Source: Streptomyces sp. DH37 (GTDB lineage Bacteria > Actinomycetota > Actinomycetes > Streptomycetales > Streptomycetaceae). Taken from it: 64,000 bases of DNA. A model generated the notes under the pieces. The model was not told where the DNA came from, ran no database searches, and saw only the letters and a program-made list of their open reading frames with translations. The first letter of the stretch is position 1. Each line of letters starts with the position of its first letter. The DNA is taken from the NCBI RefSeq assembly GCF_029813835.1, contig NZ_JARVKV010000014.1, positions 1 to 64,000 on the forward strand, written 5' to 3'. Below are positions 34,760 through 43,535 of this stretch, piece after piece. Made by a program: the position numbers and the translations under genes.

Positions 34760-35757
34760 CACTGCATCATCTCCTTCCCGGCCGGTACCCCGGCCGGCGG
34801 TACGTTCTGCCGCGCGGCCCGCGGCAGGTGGTCGCGCACCAGCGCGGCCACGGCGTCGGCCACGGTACGCGGGGCCTCGATGGGGGTCATGTGCCCCAGG
34901 CCCGGCAGTTCAGTGAGGCCGGTGCAGTTCGGCAGCGCCTCGGCGAGGCGGCGGGCGTGCACCGGCGGGGTGAGCCGGTCCTTCTCGCCCGCGATGACGC
35001 CGACCGGCAGGTCCAGGTCGGTCAGGCCGGCGTCCAGGTCCAGCACGGCCAGGACCTTCCGGGCCCAGGCGGCGCGCACGGCACGCGGACAGGCGTGGAC
35101 GATACGGGCGCACGCCTCCATCTGCTCGCGGGTGGCGGCGGGCCCCATCGTGGCGTACCGCAGGACCCGCATGCCCAGCGGCGTCACGGGACCCAGCGGC
35201 AGGCTGGAGCCGAGGACCGCCTTCTGGACGCGGTAGCGCAGCTTCCCCGCTCTCAGCGGCGCGACCGTGGACTCGTACAGCAGCCGTGAGCTGCCGGTGT
35301 TGCACAGCAGCGCGGCGGCGACGCGTTCGCGCACCTGCGGGCGCCCGGCCGCGGCCATGACCGTCATGCCGCCCATGGAGTGCCCGGCGACGACCGCCCG
35401 GGAGCCGGCTGTGTTCGAGGTGGTGTCCGAAGCGGTGTCCAGAGCGGTGTCCAGGACGGCGCACAGGTCGTCGGCGAGGGCGTCGGTGCTGTAGCCGCCG
35501 GGGCCGGCGGCCGGGGAGCGCCCGTGGCCGCGCTGGTCGTAGACGAACACCCGGTGCCCGTCGGCCAGGTGCCGGATCACGGGGCCCCAGAAGGCGGTCG
35601 AGCAGGTCCAGCCGTGCACCAGGACGACGGTGGGCCCGTCCTCGCGGCCGTGCTCCTCGACGTGCAGCCGGGAGCCGTCGGCGGAGGTGACGGTCAGCTC
35701 GCGGCGGGGGGCGGGCGGTGCGTACGGCCCGCTGGTCGCATGGGATCTCCGGCTCAT
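34759..35757 (-). CDS. Alpha/beta-fold hydrolase
   Basis: 332 residues. Oxyanion segment VVLVHGWTCSTAFWG, nucleophile elbow GHSMGGM (Ser), catalytic Asp in VIAGEKDRLTPP and His in PGLGHMTPIEA. Near residue 110 there is a short repeat (DTALDTASDTTSNTAG). It probably hydrolyses the ester made by the adjacent Baeyer-Villiger-type enzyme. ATGA overlap with the monooxygenase stop at 35754 and TGATG with the SDR. Confidence 0.92.
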   Translation of the reverse strand: MSRRSHATSGPYAPPAPRRELTVTSADGSRLHVEEHGREDGPTVVLVHGWTCSTAFWGPVIRHLADGHRVFVYDQRGHGRSPAAGPGGYSTDALADDLCAVLDTALDTASDTTSNTAGSRAVVAGHSMGGMTVMAAAGRPQVRERVAAALLCNTGSSRLLYESTVAPLRAGKLRYRVQKAVLGSSLPLGPVTPLGMRVLRYATMGPAATREQMEACARIVHACPRAVRAAWARKVLAVLDLDAGLTDLDLPVGVIAGEKDRLTPPVHARRLAEALPNCTGLTELPGLGHMTPIEAPRTVADAVAALVRDHLPRAARQNVPPAGVPAGKEMMQ

Positions 35758-37277
35758 CGGGCCGCCTCCGTCTTCATCTCCCGCCGCCGCCCCGCGGGGG
35801 CGCGCAGCACCTCGTACTCGGCCAGGTCCACCCGCCTGGTCACCTTCCTGAACTCGCCGGTGGTGCCCGGCCACACGGTGGTGTTGCGGCCGTTCGCGTC
35901 CAGGTACCAGCTGTCGCAGCCCCCGGTGGTCCACACGGTGCGCCTCATCCGCCGCTGGACGTGGTCGGTCCAGGAGCGCACCGCCTCGGGACGGGCGTCG
36001 AGCGCGGCCCGGCCGGCCGACGCGGTGGTGAGCGTCTCCAACTGCCCGAGGTAGTCGATCATGTAGTTCAGCTGGGCCTCGATGATGAGGATCATCGAGC
36101 TGTTGCCGAGGCCGGTGTTGGGTCCGATGACCGTCATGAAGTTGGGGAAGCCCGCGGCCGTGGAGCCGCGCAGCGCCTCCATGCCGTCCTTCCACTCCTC
36201 GGCCAGGGTGGTGCCGTTCGCGCCGGTGATCCGCTGGGCGATCGGCATGTCGGTGACGTGGAAGCCGGTGCCGAAGACGATCGCGTCCACCTCGGCCTCG
36301 GTGCCGTCGGCGGCCACCAGGGTGTTGCCGCGCACCTCCCGCAGACCGGAGGCCACCACGTCCACATTGGGCTCGACCAGGGCCGGGTAGTAGGTGTTGG
36401 ACAGCAGGATGCGCTTGCAGCCGATGCGGTAGTCGGGGGTGAGCTTGGCGCGCAGCGCCGGGTCCTTGACGACCTTGGTCATGTGGTGCTTGGCGAGCTT
36501 CTCCACCAGACCGAGTTGCGCGGGGTGCTTGGTGAAGGCGCCGACCTGGAACTCCCTGATCAGCCAGAGCATCTGACGGCGCAGGGCGCGCGTGGGGGGC
36601 ACCTTGGCGTGCAGCCAGCGCTCGGCCCTGCTGATCTCCCGGTCCATGCGCGGCATGACCCACGGCGGGGTGCGCTGGAAGAGGGTGAGCCTTCCGACGA
36701 CCGGCTGGATCGAGGGGACGATCTGGATGGCGGACGCGCCGGTGCCGATCACGGCGACGCGCTTGCCGAGCAGGTCGTAGTCGTGGTCCCACCGGGCGGA
36801 GTGGAAGACCTTGCCGGTGAAGCCGTCCAGGCCGGGGACGTCGGGGATCCTGGGGTCGGAGAGCGGGCCGGTGGCCGAGACGAGCATGTCGGCGGTCAGG
36901 GTCCCGCGGCTGGTCCCGACCTCCCAGCGCAGCGCGTCGGTGTCCCAGCGGGCGTGCAGCACCTCGGCGCCGAGGCGGATGTGCGGGCGCAGCCCGAAGG
37001 TGTCGGCGACCCGCTCCAGGTAGGCGCGGATGTGCTCCTGCCCGGAGAAGTTCCGCGGCCAGTCGGGGTTGGGCGCGAACGAGAACGAGTAGAGGTGCGA
37101 GGGCACGTCGCAGGCGCACCCGGGATAGCTGTTGTCGCGCCAGGTGCCGCCCACGGAGTCGCGGCGCTCCAGCACGACGAAGTCCGTGACGCCCGCGCGG
37201 CGCAGTCGTACGGCGGCGCCCAGGCCGCCGAATCCCGATCCGATCACCGCCACCCGTACGTGTTCGTGTCCGGCCAT
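35754..37277 (-). CDS. FAD-dependent monooxygenase, Baeyer-Villiger type
   Basis: 507 residues. FAD loop VAVIGSGFGGLGAAVRL, Baeyer-Villiger fingerprint FTGKVFHSARWD (FxGxxxHxxxWD) and the NADPH loop VAVIGTGASAIQI. Such enzymes insert oxygen next to a ketone to form an ester or lactone. First gene of a coupled trio with hydrolase and SDR, which together form a ketone to ester to alcohol plus acid route. The mycobacterial mymA operon has the same gene order. ATG 37277 has GGGAGG upstream; the earlier ATG in the palindrome is not a likely start. Confidence 0.93.
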   Translation of the reverse strand: MAGHEHVRVAVIGSGFGGLGAAVRLRRAGVTDFVVLERRDSVGGTWRDNSYPGCACDVPSHLYSFSFAPNPDWPRNFSGQEHIRAYLERVADTFGLRPHIRLGAEVLHARWDTDALRWEVGTSRGTLTADMLVSATGPLSDPRIPDVPGLDGFTGKVFHSARWDHDYDLLGKRVAVIGTGASAIQIVPSIQPVVGRLTLFQRTPPWVMPRMDREISRAERWLHAKVPPTRALRRQMLWLIREFQVGAFTKHPAQLGLVEKLAKHHMTKVVKDPALRAKLTPDYRIGCKRILLSNTYYPALVEPNVDVVASGLREVRGNTLVAADGTEAEVDAIVFGTGFHVTDMPIAQRITGANGTTLAEEWKDGMEALRGSTAAGFPNFMTVIGPNTGLGNSSMILIIEAQLNYMIDYLGQLETLTTASAGRAALDARPEAVRSWTDHVQRRMRRTVWTTGGCDSWYLDANGRNTTVWPGTTGEFRKVTRRVDLAEYEVLRAPAGRRREMKTEAAR

Positions 37278-37310
37278 GCCGCCTCCCGACTCCGGTGTCT
37301 CGCGCATGAA

Positions 37311-37332
37311 CATGCCAGTAATCACTGGCATG
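37311..37332. promoter_or_regulatory. 22-bp perfect palindromic operator of the monooxygenase operon
   Basis: Arms CATGCCAGT (37311-37319) and ACTGGCATG (37324-37332) around AATC, between the monooxygenase and a divergent MerR gene. Its position makes the MerR protein the best candidate ligand. Confidence 0.75.
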
Positions 37333-37446
37333 GTTGGAGGGTAGAGCAGGAACGTACCGGTGGGTAGGGGTCCGGGGCAGGAAAGTTACCGCCGGTTGCA
37401 CCCCTGGACCCGGCCGCGTGCGGCCCGCGCCGCATAGGCTTCCGGT

Positions 37447-38319
37447 GTGGCGGACAGAGCACCAGTGGACAGCGGACGGGCGGACGGCGCGGCGCCCGCG
37501 CCTGCGCAGGCGCGCGAGGAGGGCGCGGACGCGTCCGCCGAGTACCGCACCGCCGAACTCGCCCGGGCGGCCGGCATCACCGTGCGCACCCTGCGGTTCT
37601 ACCGCGAGCGCAGGCTCCTCCCGCCGCCGCGCCGCGAGGGCCGCATCGCCTGGTACAACGAGCACCACCTCAACCGGCTGCGGACGATCTCCGCGCTGCT
37701 GGCCCGCGGCCACACCCTCGGCGGCATCGCCGACCTGATCGACGCCTTCGAGAAGGGCCGCGACGCGGGCGGCGCCGCCGAACTGCTCGGTCTGGAGAGC
37801 GCCCTGGTCTCCCCCTGGTCGGAGGAGACCCCCGTCCGCCTCACCCCCGAGGACCTGGCCGCGCACTTCCCCGGCGAGGTCACCTCCGAGAACCTCGCCG
37901 CCGCCCTGGACCTCGGCTACGTGGCCGTCGACGGCGACGAGGTCGTCCACGTCAGCCGGCGGCTGCTCGACGCGTCCACCGCGCTGGTCGGCGAGGGCAT
38001 CCCGCTGGCGTCCGTGCTGGAGGCCGGGCGCGTGGTGCGCGAGCACGCCGACGCCGTCGCCGACCTCTTCACCCACCTCGTCCGCGCCCACCTGTTCGCG
38101 GAGGACCGCGAGCTCTCCCCGGACGGCCTCCGGCGCCTGTCCGACGTCATGGACCGGCTGCGCCCGCTGGCCAAGCAGGTCGTCGACGTCGAACTGGCGC
38201 TGGCCATGGACCGCCGCGTCCGCGCGGAACTGGAGAGCTGGTCGCGGCCGGAGGAGGGGGCGCGGGAGGAGCCGGAGGAGGGAGCGGAGGAGGAGCCGGA
38301 CGCGGGCTCCGCGGACTGA
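37447..38319 (+). CDS. MerR-family regulator of the monooxygenase cassette
   Basis: 290 residues, GTG start. Acidic/Ala-rich N-terminal arm (1-33), winged helix (about 35-105: YRTAELARAAGITVRTLRFYRE), then a large C-terminal domain of about 180 residues (EDLAAHFPGEVTSENLAAAL) rather than the usual short coiled coil, ending in a Glu-rich tail. The big C-terminal domain probably binds an organic effector. It faces the monooxygenase operon with the perfect palindrome between them. Confidence 0.9.
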   Translation: MADRAPVDSGRADGAAPAPAQAREEGADASAEYRTAELARAAGITVRTLRFYRERRLLPPPRREGRIAWYNEHHLNRLRTISALLARGHTLGGIADLIDAFEKGRDAGGAAELLGLESALVSPWSEETPVRLTPEDLAAHFPGEVTSENLAAALDLGYVAVDGDEVVHVSRRLLDASTALVGEGIPLASVLEAGRVVREHADAVADLFTHLVRAHLFAEDRELSPDGLRRLSDVMDRLRPLAKQVVDVELALAMDRRVRAELESWSRPEEGAREEPEEGAEEEPDAGSAD

Positions 38320-38427
38320 CCGGACGACCGCCGCCCGCCCCCGTACGCCCGGATCCCGCGCGTCCGCCCCCGTACACCGGCGGAACGCCACGTATGACCG
38401 GTCGCCCCCGCGGCAACCCGTACCCCG

Positions 38428-39729
38428 ATGGTGCACACACAGTCCGCGACGCGGCCCGGCCGCCCCTCCTTCGCAACACGCGCCGTGCGCGCCGCACGGG
38501 CCGAGACGTCCTGGGCCGTACGCGCCCTGCGCCGCGCCTGGCGGGCCCCGGGCCGGGAGCGCAACATCGTCCTCCAGTCCGCCAAGGCCGCGCTCGCCGC
38601 CGTCCTGGCCTGGCTGGCCGCCGCCTGGCTGCTGCCCGACGCCTTCGCCCTGATGGCGCCCTGGGTGGCGGTGGTCCTGGTGCAGGCGACCGTCTACCGC
38701 TCGGTGTGGCAGGGCCTCCAGCAGACGCTGGCGATCACCGTCGGCACGGTGTTCGCCGCGGCCCTGGTCATCCCCCTGGGCCATCCGGTGCTGGTGATGA
38801 TCATCGTCCTGCCCCTCACCACCCTGCTGGGCAACTGGCCGCGCTTCGGCAGCCAGGGCATCTACGCCTCCACGGCCGCCCTGTTCACCCTGGTCCCCGG
38901 CGAGGCGACGCTCGACTCCACCGTCTCCCGCATCCTGGCCGCCCTGCTGGGCACCGCCATCGGCGTCGGCGTCAACGCGCTGATCCTGCCGCCCTCCTAC
39001 CTGCGCAACGCGCGCGAGGCGGTGGACGCGGCGGTCGGCGAGGCCCGGGAGATCGTGACGGAGATCGCCGACGGCGTCGACGAGCCCTGGGAGTACGACC
39101 GCCTCCTCGCCTGGCACGAGCGGGCCCGCCGCCTCCCGCGGACGATCCGCAGCGGGCAGGAGTCGATCGGCTGGGGGCAGGAGAGCCTGCGGTTCAACCC
39201 CGCCCGCCGGCGCCACCCGGACTCGGTCCGGCTGACGGCGGAGTACGACGAGGCCCTGACGACGCTGGCCCGGGCCGCCGAGCACCTCGCCGGCCTGACC
39301 CACACCCTGCTGGAGGCCGCCGAAGGCGACGAGGAGACGCCCCGGCCCGGCCACGACGTCACCCGCCCGTACGCCGGTTTCCTCCGGGAGGTCGCCACGG
39401 CCGTGGACGCCTACGGGCGCACCGTCACCGGCGACGACCCCGAGGGGGCCCGCGCCGAGCTGCACGAGGCCGCCGAAGGCGCCCGGCGCGCCCAGGACCG
39501 GCTGCGCGCCGCCCTCTCCCGGCACGCCGTCGCCGCCCCCGGTGGCCTGGCGGTGTTCGGCCCGCTGCTGGCCGAGGCCCGCCGCCTCACCGCCTGCCTG
39601 CTGCCCGGGTCGTCCGGGGGGAACGGGAACGGCGGGGACGGCGGGGACGGCAGGCACGAGGAGGAGGACGGAGACGGCGGCGACAACGGCGACGAGGGCG
39701 GGAACGGGAACCGCGGGGACGCCGTCTGA
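38428..39729 (+). CDS. FUSC-family membrane protein (aromatic acid exporter-like)
   Basis: 433 residues. Six hydrophobic segments in the first 190 residues (KAALAAVLAWLAAAWLL, MAPWVAVVLVQATVYRSVWQ, AITVGTVFAAALVIPLG) form the FUSC half-transporter; the rest is a long helical cytoplasmic domain and a Gly/Asp/Asn-rich tail (GGNGNGGDGGDGRHEEEDG). FUSC proteins export aromatic acids or similar small compounds. Start ATG 38428; converges with exonuclease III. Confidence 0.88.
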   Translation: MVHTQSATRPGRPSFATRAVRAARAETSWAVRALRRAWRAPGRERNIVLQSAKAALAAVLAWLAAAWLLPDAFALMAPWVAVVLVQATVYRSVWQGLQQTLAITVGTVFAAALVIPLGHPVLVMIIVLPLTTLLGNWPRFGSQGIYASTAALFTLVPGEATLDSTVSRILAALLGTAIGVGVNALILPPSYLRNAREAVDAAVGEAREIVTEIADGVDEPWEYDRLLAWHERARRLPRTIRSGQESIGWGQESLRFNPARRRHPDSVRLTAEYDEALTTLARAAEHLAGLTHTLLEAAEGDEETPRPGHDVTRPYAGFLREVATAVDAYGRTVTGDDPEGARAELHEAAEGARRAQDRLRAALSRHAVAAPGGLAVFGPLLAEARRLTACLLPGSSGGNGNGGDGGDGRHEEEDGDGGDNGDEGGNGNRGDAV

Positions 39730-39796
39730 CGCGCGGCTCCTCCGGCGGACGCGGCCGGGACGGCCCCCGTGCCTCCCCGGGCCCCGAGGACGCGCC

Positions 39797-40594
39797 TCAG
39801 GGCGCGTAGACGACCGTCACCGGCGCGTGGTCGCTCCACCGGCCCGCGTGGTCGGCCGCGCGCTCCACGTACGCCTTCACCGCCCGCCGCGCCAGCGGCT
39901 CGGTGGCGACGTGGTAGTCGATCCGCCACCCCGCGTCGTTGTCGAAGGCCCGGCCCCGGTAGGACCACCAGCTGTACGGCCCGTCCTGGTCCGGGTGCAT
40001 CAGGCGGACGACGTCGACGTAGCCCGCCTCGTCGAAGACGCGGCCGAGCCAGGCGCGCTCCTCGGGCAGGAAGCCGGAGTTCTTCCGGTTGGTCTTCCAG
40101 TTCTTCAGGTCGGCCTCCCGGTGGGCGATGTTCCAGTCGCCGCAGACCAGGACCTCGCGGCCGGCCGCGGCGGCGCGCTCGCGCAGGGCGGCGAGGTGGG
40201 GCAGGAAAGCCGCCATGAAGCGCTCCTTCTCCTCCTGCCGCTCGGTGCCGACCTCCCCCGAGGGCAGGTAGAGGCTCGCGACGGTCAGGCCCGGGAGGTC
40301 GACCTCCAGATAGCGGCCGGAGTCCGTGAACTCGGTCACCCCGAACCCCACCCGTACCTCCTCCGGCGCACGCCGGGTGAGCACCGCGACGCCCGCGCGC
40401 CCCTTGGCGGCCGCGGGGGCGTACACCGCGTGCCAGCCCTCCGGCTCGCGTACGGCGTCGGGGAGTTGGTCCGGCTCGGCGCGCACCTCCTGGAGGCACA
40501 CCACGTCCGCGTCGGTGGCGGCCAGCCACTCCGCGTAGCCCTTCTTCGCGGCGGCGCGCAGCCCGTTCACGTTGACCGTAGAAATCGTCAGCAC
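39797..40594 (-). CDS. xthA: Exodeoxyribonuclease III
   Basis: 265 residues of the EEP nuclease fold: TVNVNGLRAAAKKGYAEWL, the metal Glu in VVCLQEVRAEPDQLPD, GDWNIAHREADLKNWK, and catalytic SDHAPVTV near the end. It acts as AP endonuclease and 3'-5' exonuclease in base-excision repair. ATG 40594; the divergent GNAT gene starts 22 bp away. Confidence 0.94.
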   Translation of the reverse strand: MLTISTVNVNGLRAAAKKGYAEWLAATDADVVCLQEVRAEPDQLPDAVREPEGWHAVYAPAAAKGRAGVAVLTRRAPEEVRVGFGVTEFTDSGRYLEVDLPGLTVASLYLPSGEVGTERQEEKERFMAAFLPHLAALRERAAAAGREVLVCGDWNIAHREADLKNWKTNRKNSGFLPEERAWLGRVFDEAGYVDVVRLMHPDQDGPYSWWSYRGRAFDNDAGWRIDYHVATEPLARRAVKAYVERAADHAGRWSDHAPVTVVYAP

Positions 40595-40616
40595 CCCGGC
40601 ACCTTACGATGCGGGC

Positions 40617-41096
40617 ATGCGCATCACGCCCGCCCCCTACGACCACCCGGACGCCGTGAAGCTCACCGACATGGTGCAGCTGGAGTACGCCGAGCGCTAC
40701 GGCGGCGAGGGCGACGTCACCCCGCTGGACCCCGCGATGTTCACGCCTCCGAACGGCCTGTTCCTGATCGCCTACGACGAGCGGGACCGCCCCGTCGCCA
40801 CCGGCGGCTGGCGGGCGATGGACGAGAACGGGGAGAACTACCGGAACGGTGATGCCGAGCTCAAGCGGATGTTCGTGATCCGCGAGGCGCGGCGCCAGGG
40901 CCTGTCCCGCCGCATCCTGGCGCTGCTGGAGGAGGACGCGCGGGAGGCGGGCCGGCTGCGGATGGTGCTGGAGACCGGCACCAAGCAGCCGGAGGCCATG
41001 GCGCTGTACGAGTCGAGCGGCTACGCGCCGGCGGAGAAGTTCGGGGTCTACCGCCACGAGCCCAACAGCCGCTGCTACGCCAAGCCGCTGCGCTGA
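40617..41096 (+). CDS. GNAT-family N-acetyltransferase
   Basis: 159 residues. Acetyl-CoA loop in AELKRMFVIREARRQGLSRRI (RxxGxS variant of the Q/RxxGxG/A motif), followed by LRMVLETGTKQPEAMALYESSGY. Substrate unknown. ATG 40617 chosen because it starts the conserved fold. It is followed by three imperfect copies of a GCTGAGCCGC repeat (about 41093-41125) of no evident role. Confidence 0.9.
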   Translation: MRITPAPYDHPDAVKLTDMVQLEYAERYGGEGDVTPLDPAMFTPPNGLFLIAYDERDRPVATGGWRAMDENGENYRNGDAELKRMFVIREARRQGLSRRILALLEEDAREAGRLRMVLETGTKQPEAMALYESSGYAPAEKFGVYRHEPNSRCYAKPLR

Positions 41097-41140
41097 GCCG
41101 CGCCGAGCCGCGCTGAGCCGCACGGCGGTCCCGCCGCCCC

Positions 41141-41171
41141 TTGACTTCAATCCCGCTTGAAGTCCTAGGTT
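41141..41171 (+). promoter_or_regulatory. MerR-type promoter with 19-bp spacer
   Basis: -35 TTGACT (41141-41146), exactly 19 bp, then -10 TAGGTT (41166-41171). The spacer holds a perfect dyad: GACTTCAA (41143-41150), 6 bp, TTGAAGTC (41157-41164). This over-long spacer with central dyad is the hallmark of promoters activated by MerR proteins. It drives the arylamine N-acetyltransferase gene. Confidence 0.8.
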
Positions 41172-41234
41172 CGTTCACGCGGGCCGGTGACCACCGGCCC
41201 GCGCGGAAGGACGCGACGGGGAGGACGTACGGCC

Positions 41235-42167
41235 ATGGAGAGCACGGAACACACGGGGGACGCGGACCGGCGCTGGGACGGCGATGAGCTGGATCTGGAG
41301 GCCTACCTGACCCGGATCGGCCACACCGGGGACCGCTCCCCGACCGAGGCGAACCTGCGCGCCCTGCACCGCGCGCACGTGCTGGGGATCCCCTTCGAGA
41401 ACCTGGAGATCGTCCTGGGGCGGCCGGTCCCGCTGGACCTGCCCGCCCTCCAGGACAAGCTGGTGCGCCGGGCGCGCGGCGGCTACTGCTTCGAGCACGC
41501 CCGGCTCTTCGCCGCCGCCCTGGAACGGCTGGGCTTCGGCGTCTCCGGGCTGACCTCCCGGGTGGGCATGGGCTCGGGCCGCGTACGCCCGGCCACGCAC
41601 GCCGTGCTGCGCGTGGAGACGGCCGAGACGGAGGAGACCGGGCGGGTGTGGATCTGCGACGTCGGCTTCGGCGGCAGCCCGCTGGAGCCGATCGAGCTGG
41701 CCGACGGCGCCGGGACCGCGGACAGCGGCTGGGAGTTCCGGCTGGAGCGGCGCACCACGCCCCTCGGCACGACCGCGGAGGCCGGGGAGTGGGTGCTCCA
41801 CGAGCGGCCCGGGGCCGGGGACGGCTGGGCCGACCTGCACGCCTTCACCCTGGACCCGCGGTACGCGATCGACTGGGTGGTGGGCAACCACTACGTGTCC
41901 ACCCACCCGCACTCGCCCTTCGTCCGGCGCCCGATCGTCCAGCGCACCGGCCCGGACGTCCGCCACGGGCTGTACGGCGCGACCCTGGTCACCACCGTCC
42001 GCGCGGACGGCTCGCGCCGGGTGCGGGAGCTGGAGCCGCGCGAGGTGCCCGGGGTGCTGGGGGACGTCTTCGGCGTCGAGCTGGACGCGGACGACTCCGG
42101 GGCGCTCGTCTCGGCCCTGGAGCGCCTCCCCGCGCCGGACGGCCCGGCCGGCGTGCCGGCGGGCTGA
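41235..42167 (+). CDS. nat: Arylamine N-acetyltransferase
   Basis: 310 residues with the NAT catalytic triad Cys85 (RARGGYCFEH), His122 (ATHAVL) and Asp142 (ICDVGFGG). It moves acetyl from acetyl-CoA to arylamines, hydrazines or alkoxyamines; relatives also close amide bonds in ansamycin synthesis, but no PKS genes are here. ATG 41235 follows a MerR-type promoter, so expression is probably induced by an effector sensed by an unlinked MerR protein. Confidence 0.93.
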   Translation: MESTEHTGDADRRWDGDELDLEAYLTRIGHTGDRSPTEANLRALHRAHVLGIPFENLEIVLGRPVPLDLPALQDKLVRRARGGYCFEHARLFAAALERLGFGVSGLTSRVGMGSGRVRPATHAVLRVETAETEETGRVWICDVGFGGSPLEPIELADGAGTADSGWEFRLERRTTPLGTTAEAGEWVLHERPGAGDGWADLHAFTLDPRYAIDWVVGNHYVSTHPHSPFVRRPIVQRTGPDVRHGLYGATLVTTVRADGSRRVRELEPREVPGVLGDVFGVELDADDSGALVSALERLPAPDGPAGVPAG

Positions 42168-42303
42168 CGGGGCGGCAGGGCCCGGAGGGCGGACGGGGAT
42201 GGGGCGCGGACGGGGGCGCGCCGCCCGCCGTCCCCCTCCGGGCATCCGGGCATCCGAATATCCGGTGTACCCCGCCACCGCTCCGCCGCTAGCGTTCCGC
42301 GGC

Positions 42304-43065
42304 ATGACCGACGCCGATCAGCCGCCCCGCCTCACCCGCCTCACCTTCCACGGGCCCCTCTCCGAGGCACGGGCCGACCGCATCGTCCGGCGGCTCGCCC
42401 GCAACGGCCCCGCCACCGTCCTCGACATCGGGTGCGGCTGGGGCGAGATGACGCTGCGCGTCCTGGAGGCCGTACCCGGCGCCACGGCCACGGGCCTGGA
42501 CGTCAACGGCGAGGACCTGGAGCGCGGTCGCCGCGACGCCGAGGCGCGCGGGCTGGCCGGGCGGGTGGAGTTCGTCCGGGAGTCCGCCGAGCGGACCGCG
42601 CGCGGACCCGCCGACCTCGTCCTGTGCCTCGGGGCGAGCCACGCCCTGACCGACACCGAACCGCCCCACCACACCGTCCCGGCCCTCGAAGCGCTCCGCG
42701 GGCTGGTCTCCCCGGGGGGACGGGTCCTGCTCGGCGAGGGCTTCTGGCAGCGCACCCCCACCGCCGCCGAGCTCTCGGGCATGTGGCCGGGGGCCTCCGC
42801 CTCGGACCACCTCCCCCTCGCGGGTCTCGTGGACGCCGCCACCGGAGCCGGGTTCCGGATCGAGTGGATCGAGACGGCGAACGAGGACGAGTGGGAGGAG
42901 TTCGAGTCGGGTTACCAGGCCGATGCGGAGGAGTGGCTGGCGAGCCACGGCGACCACCCCCTGGCCGCCGGGACCAGGGAGCGCGTCGACCGGCACCGGT
43001 CCGCCTGGCTGCACTACCGGGGTGTGCTGGGACTGGCCTACCTCACGCTGATCCCCGTCGGCTGA
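42304..43065 (+). CDS. SAM-dependent methyltransferase
   Basis: 253 residues. SAM-binding motif I VLDIGCGWGEMTLRVLE, motif II GLDVNGEDLERG, then LVLCLGASHAL. Class I Rossmann methyltransferase; substrate unknown. Acidic helix near the C-terminus (NEDEWEEFESGYQADAEEWL). ATG 42304. Just upstream are GGCATCCG repeats (about 42240-42262). Confidence 0.9.
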   Translation: MTDADQPPRLTRLTFHGPLSEARADRIVRRLARNGPATVLDIGCGWGEMTLRVLEAVPGATATGLDVNGEDLERGRRDAEARGLAGRVEFVRESAERTARGPADLVLCLGASHALTDTEPPHHTVPALEALRGLVSPGGRVLLGEGFWQRTPTAAELSGMWPGASASDHLPLAGLVDAATGAGFRIEWIETANEDEWEEFESGYQADAEEWLASHGDHPLAAGTRERVDRHRSAWLHYRGVLGLAYLTLIPVG

Positions 43066-43144
43066 CCGCCGCCCCGGCCGGCCGCGGTCCCGATGCCCGG
43101 CGCCCGGCGCCCGGTGGCCGGTGTCCGGCGTTCGCTTCCCGGCG

Positions 43145-43444
43145 TCACTCGGGCCCGTCCTCCGCGCCGCTGTGCCCGCCGTCCCGCGGCTCGGCGGTGA
43201 TCTCGGCGGTGACCTCGGCGGTGACCTCGGCTGCGATGGCGTCCCACACCCGCGGGGGCGGCCGTACGGACACGCTGTCGGCGGGGGCGGTGCGGCGGGC
43301 GGTGTCCACCAGTCCCCGCAGGGTCTCCACTTCCTCGCGGCAGGCGGCGCAGCGCTCCAGGTGGCGCCCGGCGGCGCGGGCGTCCTCCGCGGAGGCCCAG
43401 CCGAGGGCGAGCGCGGCCGGCAGAGCGGGGTCGCAGTGGTCCAC
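43145..43444 (-). CDS. Zinc-finger anti-sigma factor
   Basis: 99 residues from GTG 43444 with GAGGAGG upstream. The HxxxCxxC motif of zf-HC2 anti-sigma factors is present (GRHLERCAACREEV). The C-terminal half is acidic with repeated AEVTAE-type units. No membrane helix, so it is a soluble, possibly redox-sensing (ZAS) anti-sigma. It is the last gene of a minus-strand row headed by an ECF sigma factor at 46551, an unusual distance for a sigma/anti-sigma pair. Confidence 0.85.
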   Translation of the reverse strand: MDHCDPALPAALALGWASAEDARAAGRHLERCAACREEVETLRGLVDTARRTAPADSVSVRPPPRVWDAIAAEVTAEVTAEITAEPRDGGHSGAEDGPE

Positions 43445-43535
43445 GCCGTCCTCCTCGCCATCTCACCGGGCCCGCGCGCACGCGCCCGTCCGCCTTCCGT
43501 CCGCCTCGAGCCACGAACACGACCCGGAACACGCC

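Noticed and set aside
35758..39657. Upstream extension of the alpha/beta-hydrolase frame on the minus strand
   Set aside because: Shadow of the monooxygenase and neighbours; the real start is ATG 35757.
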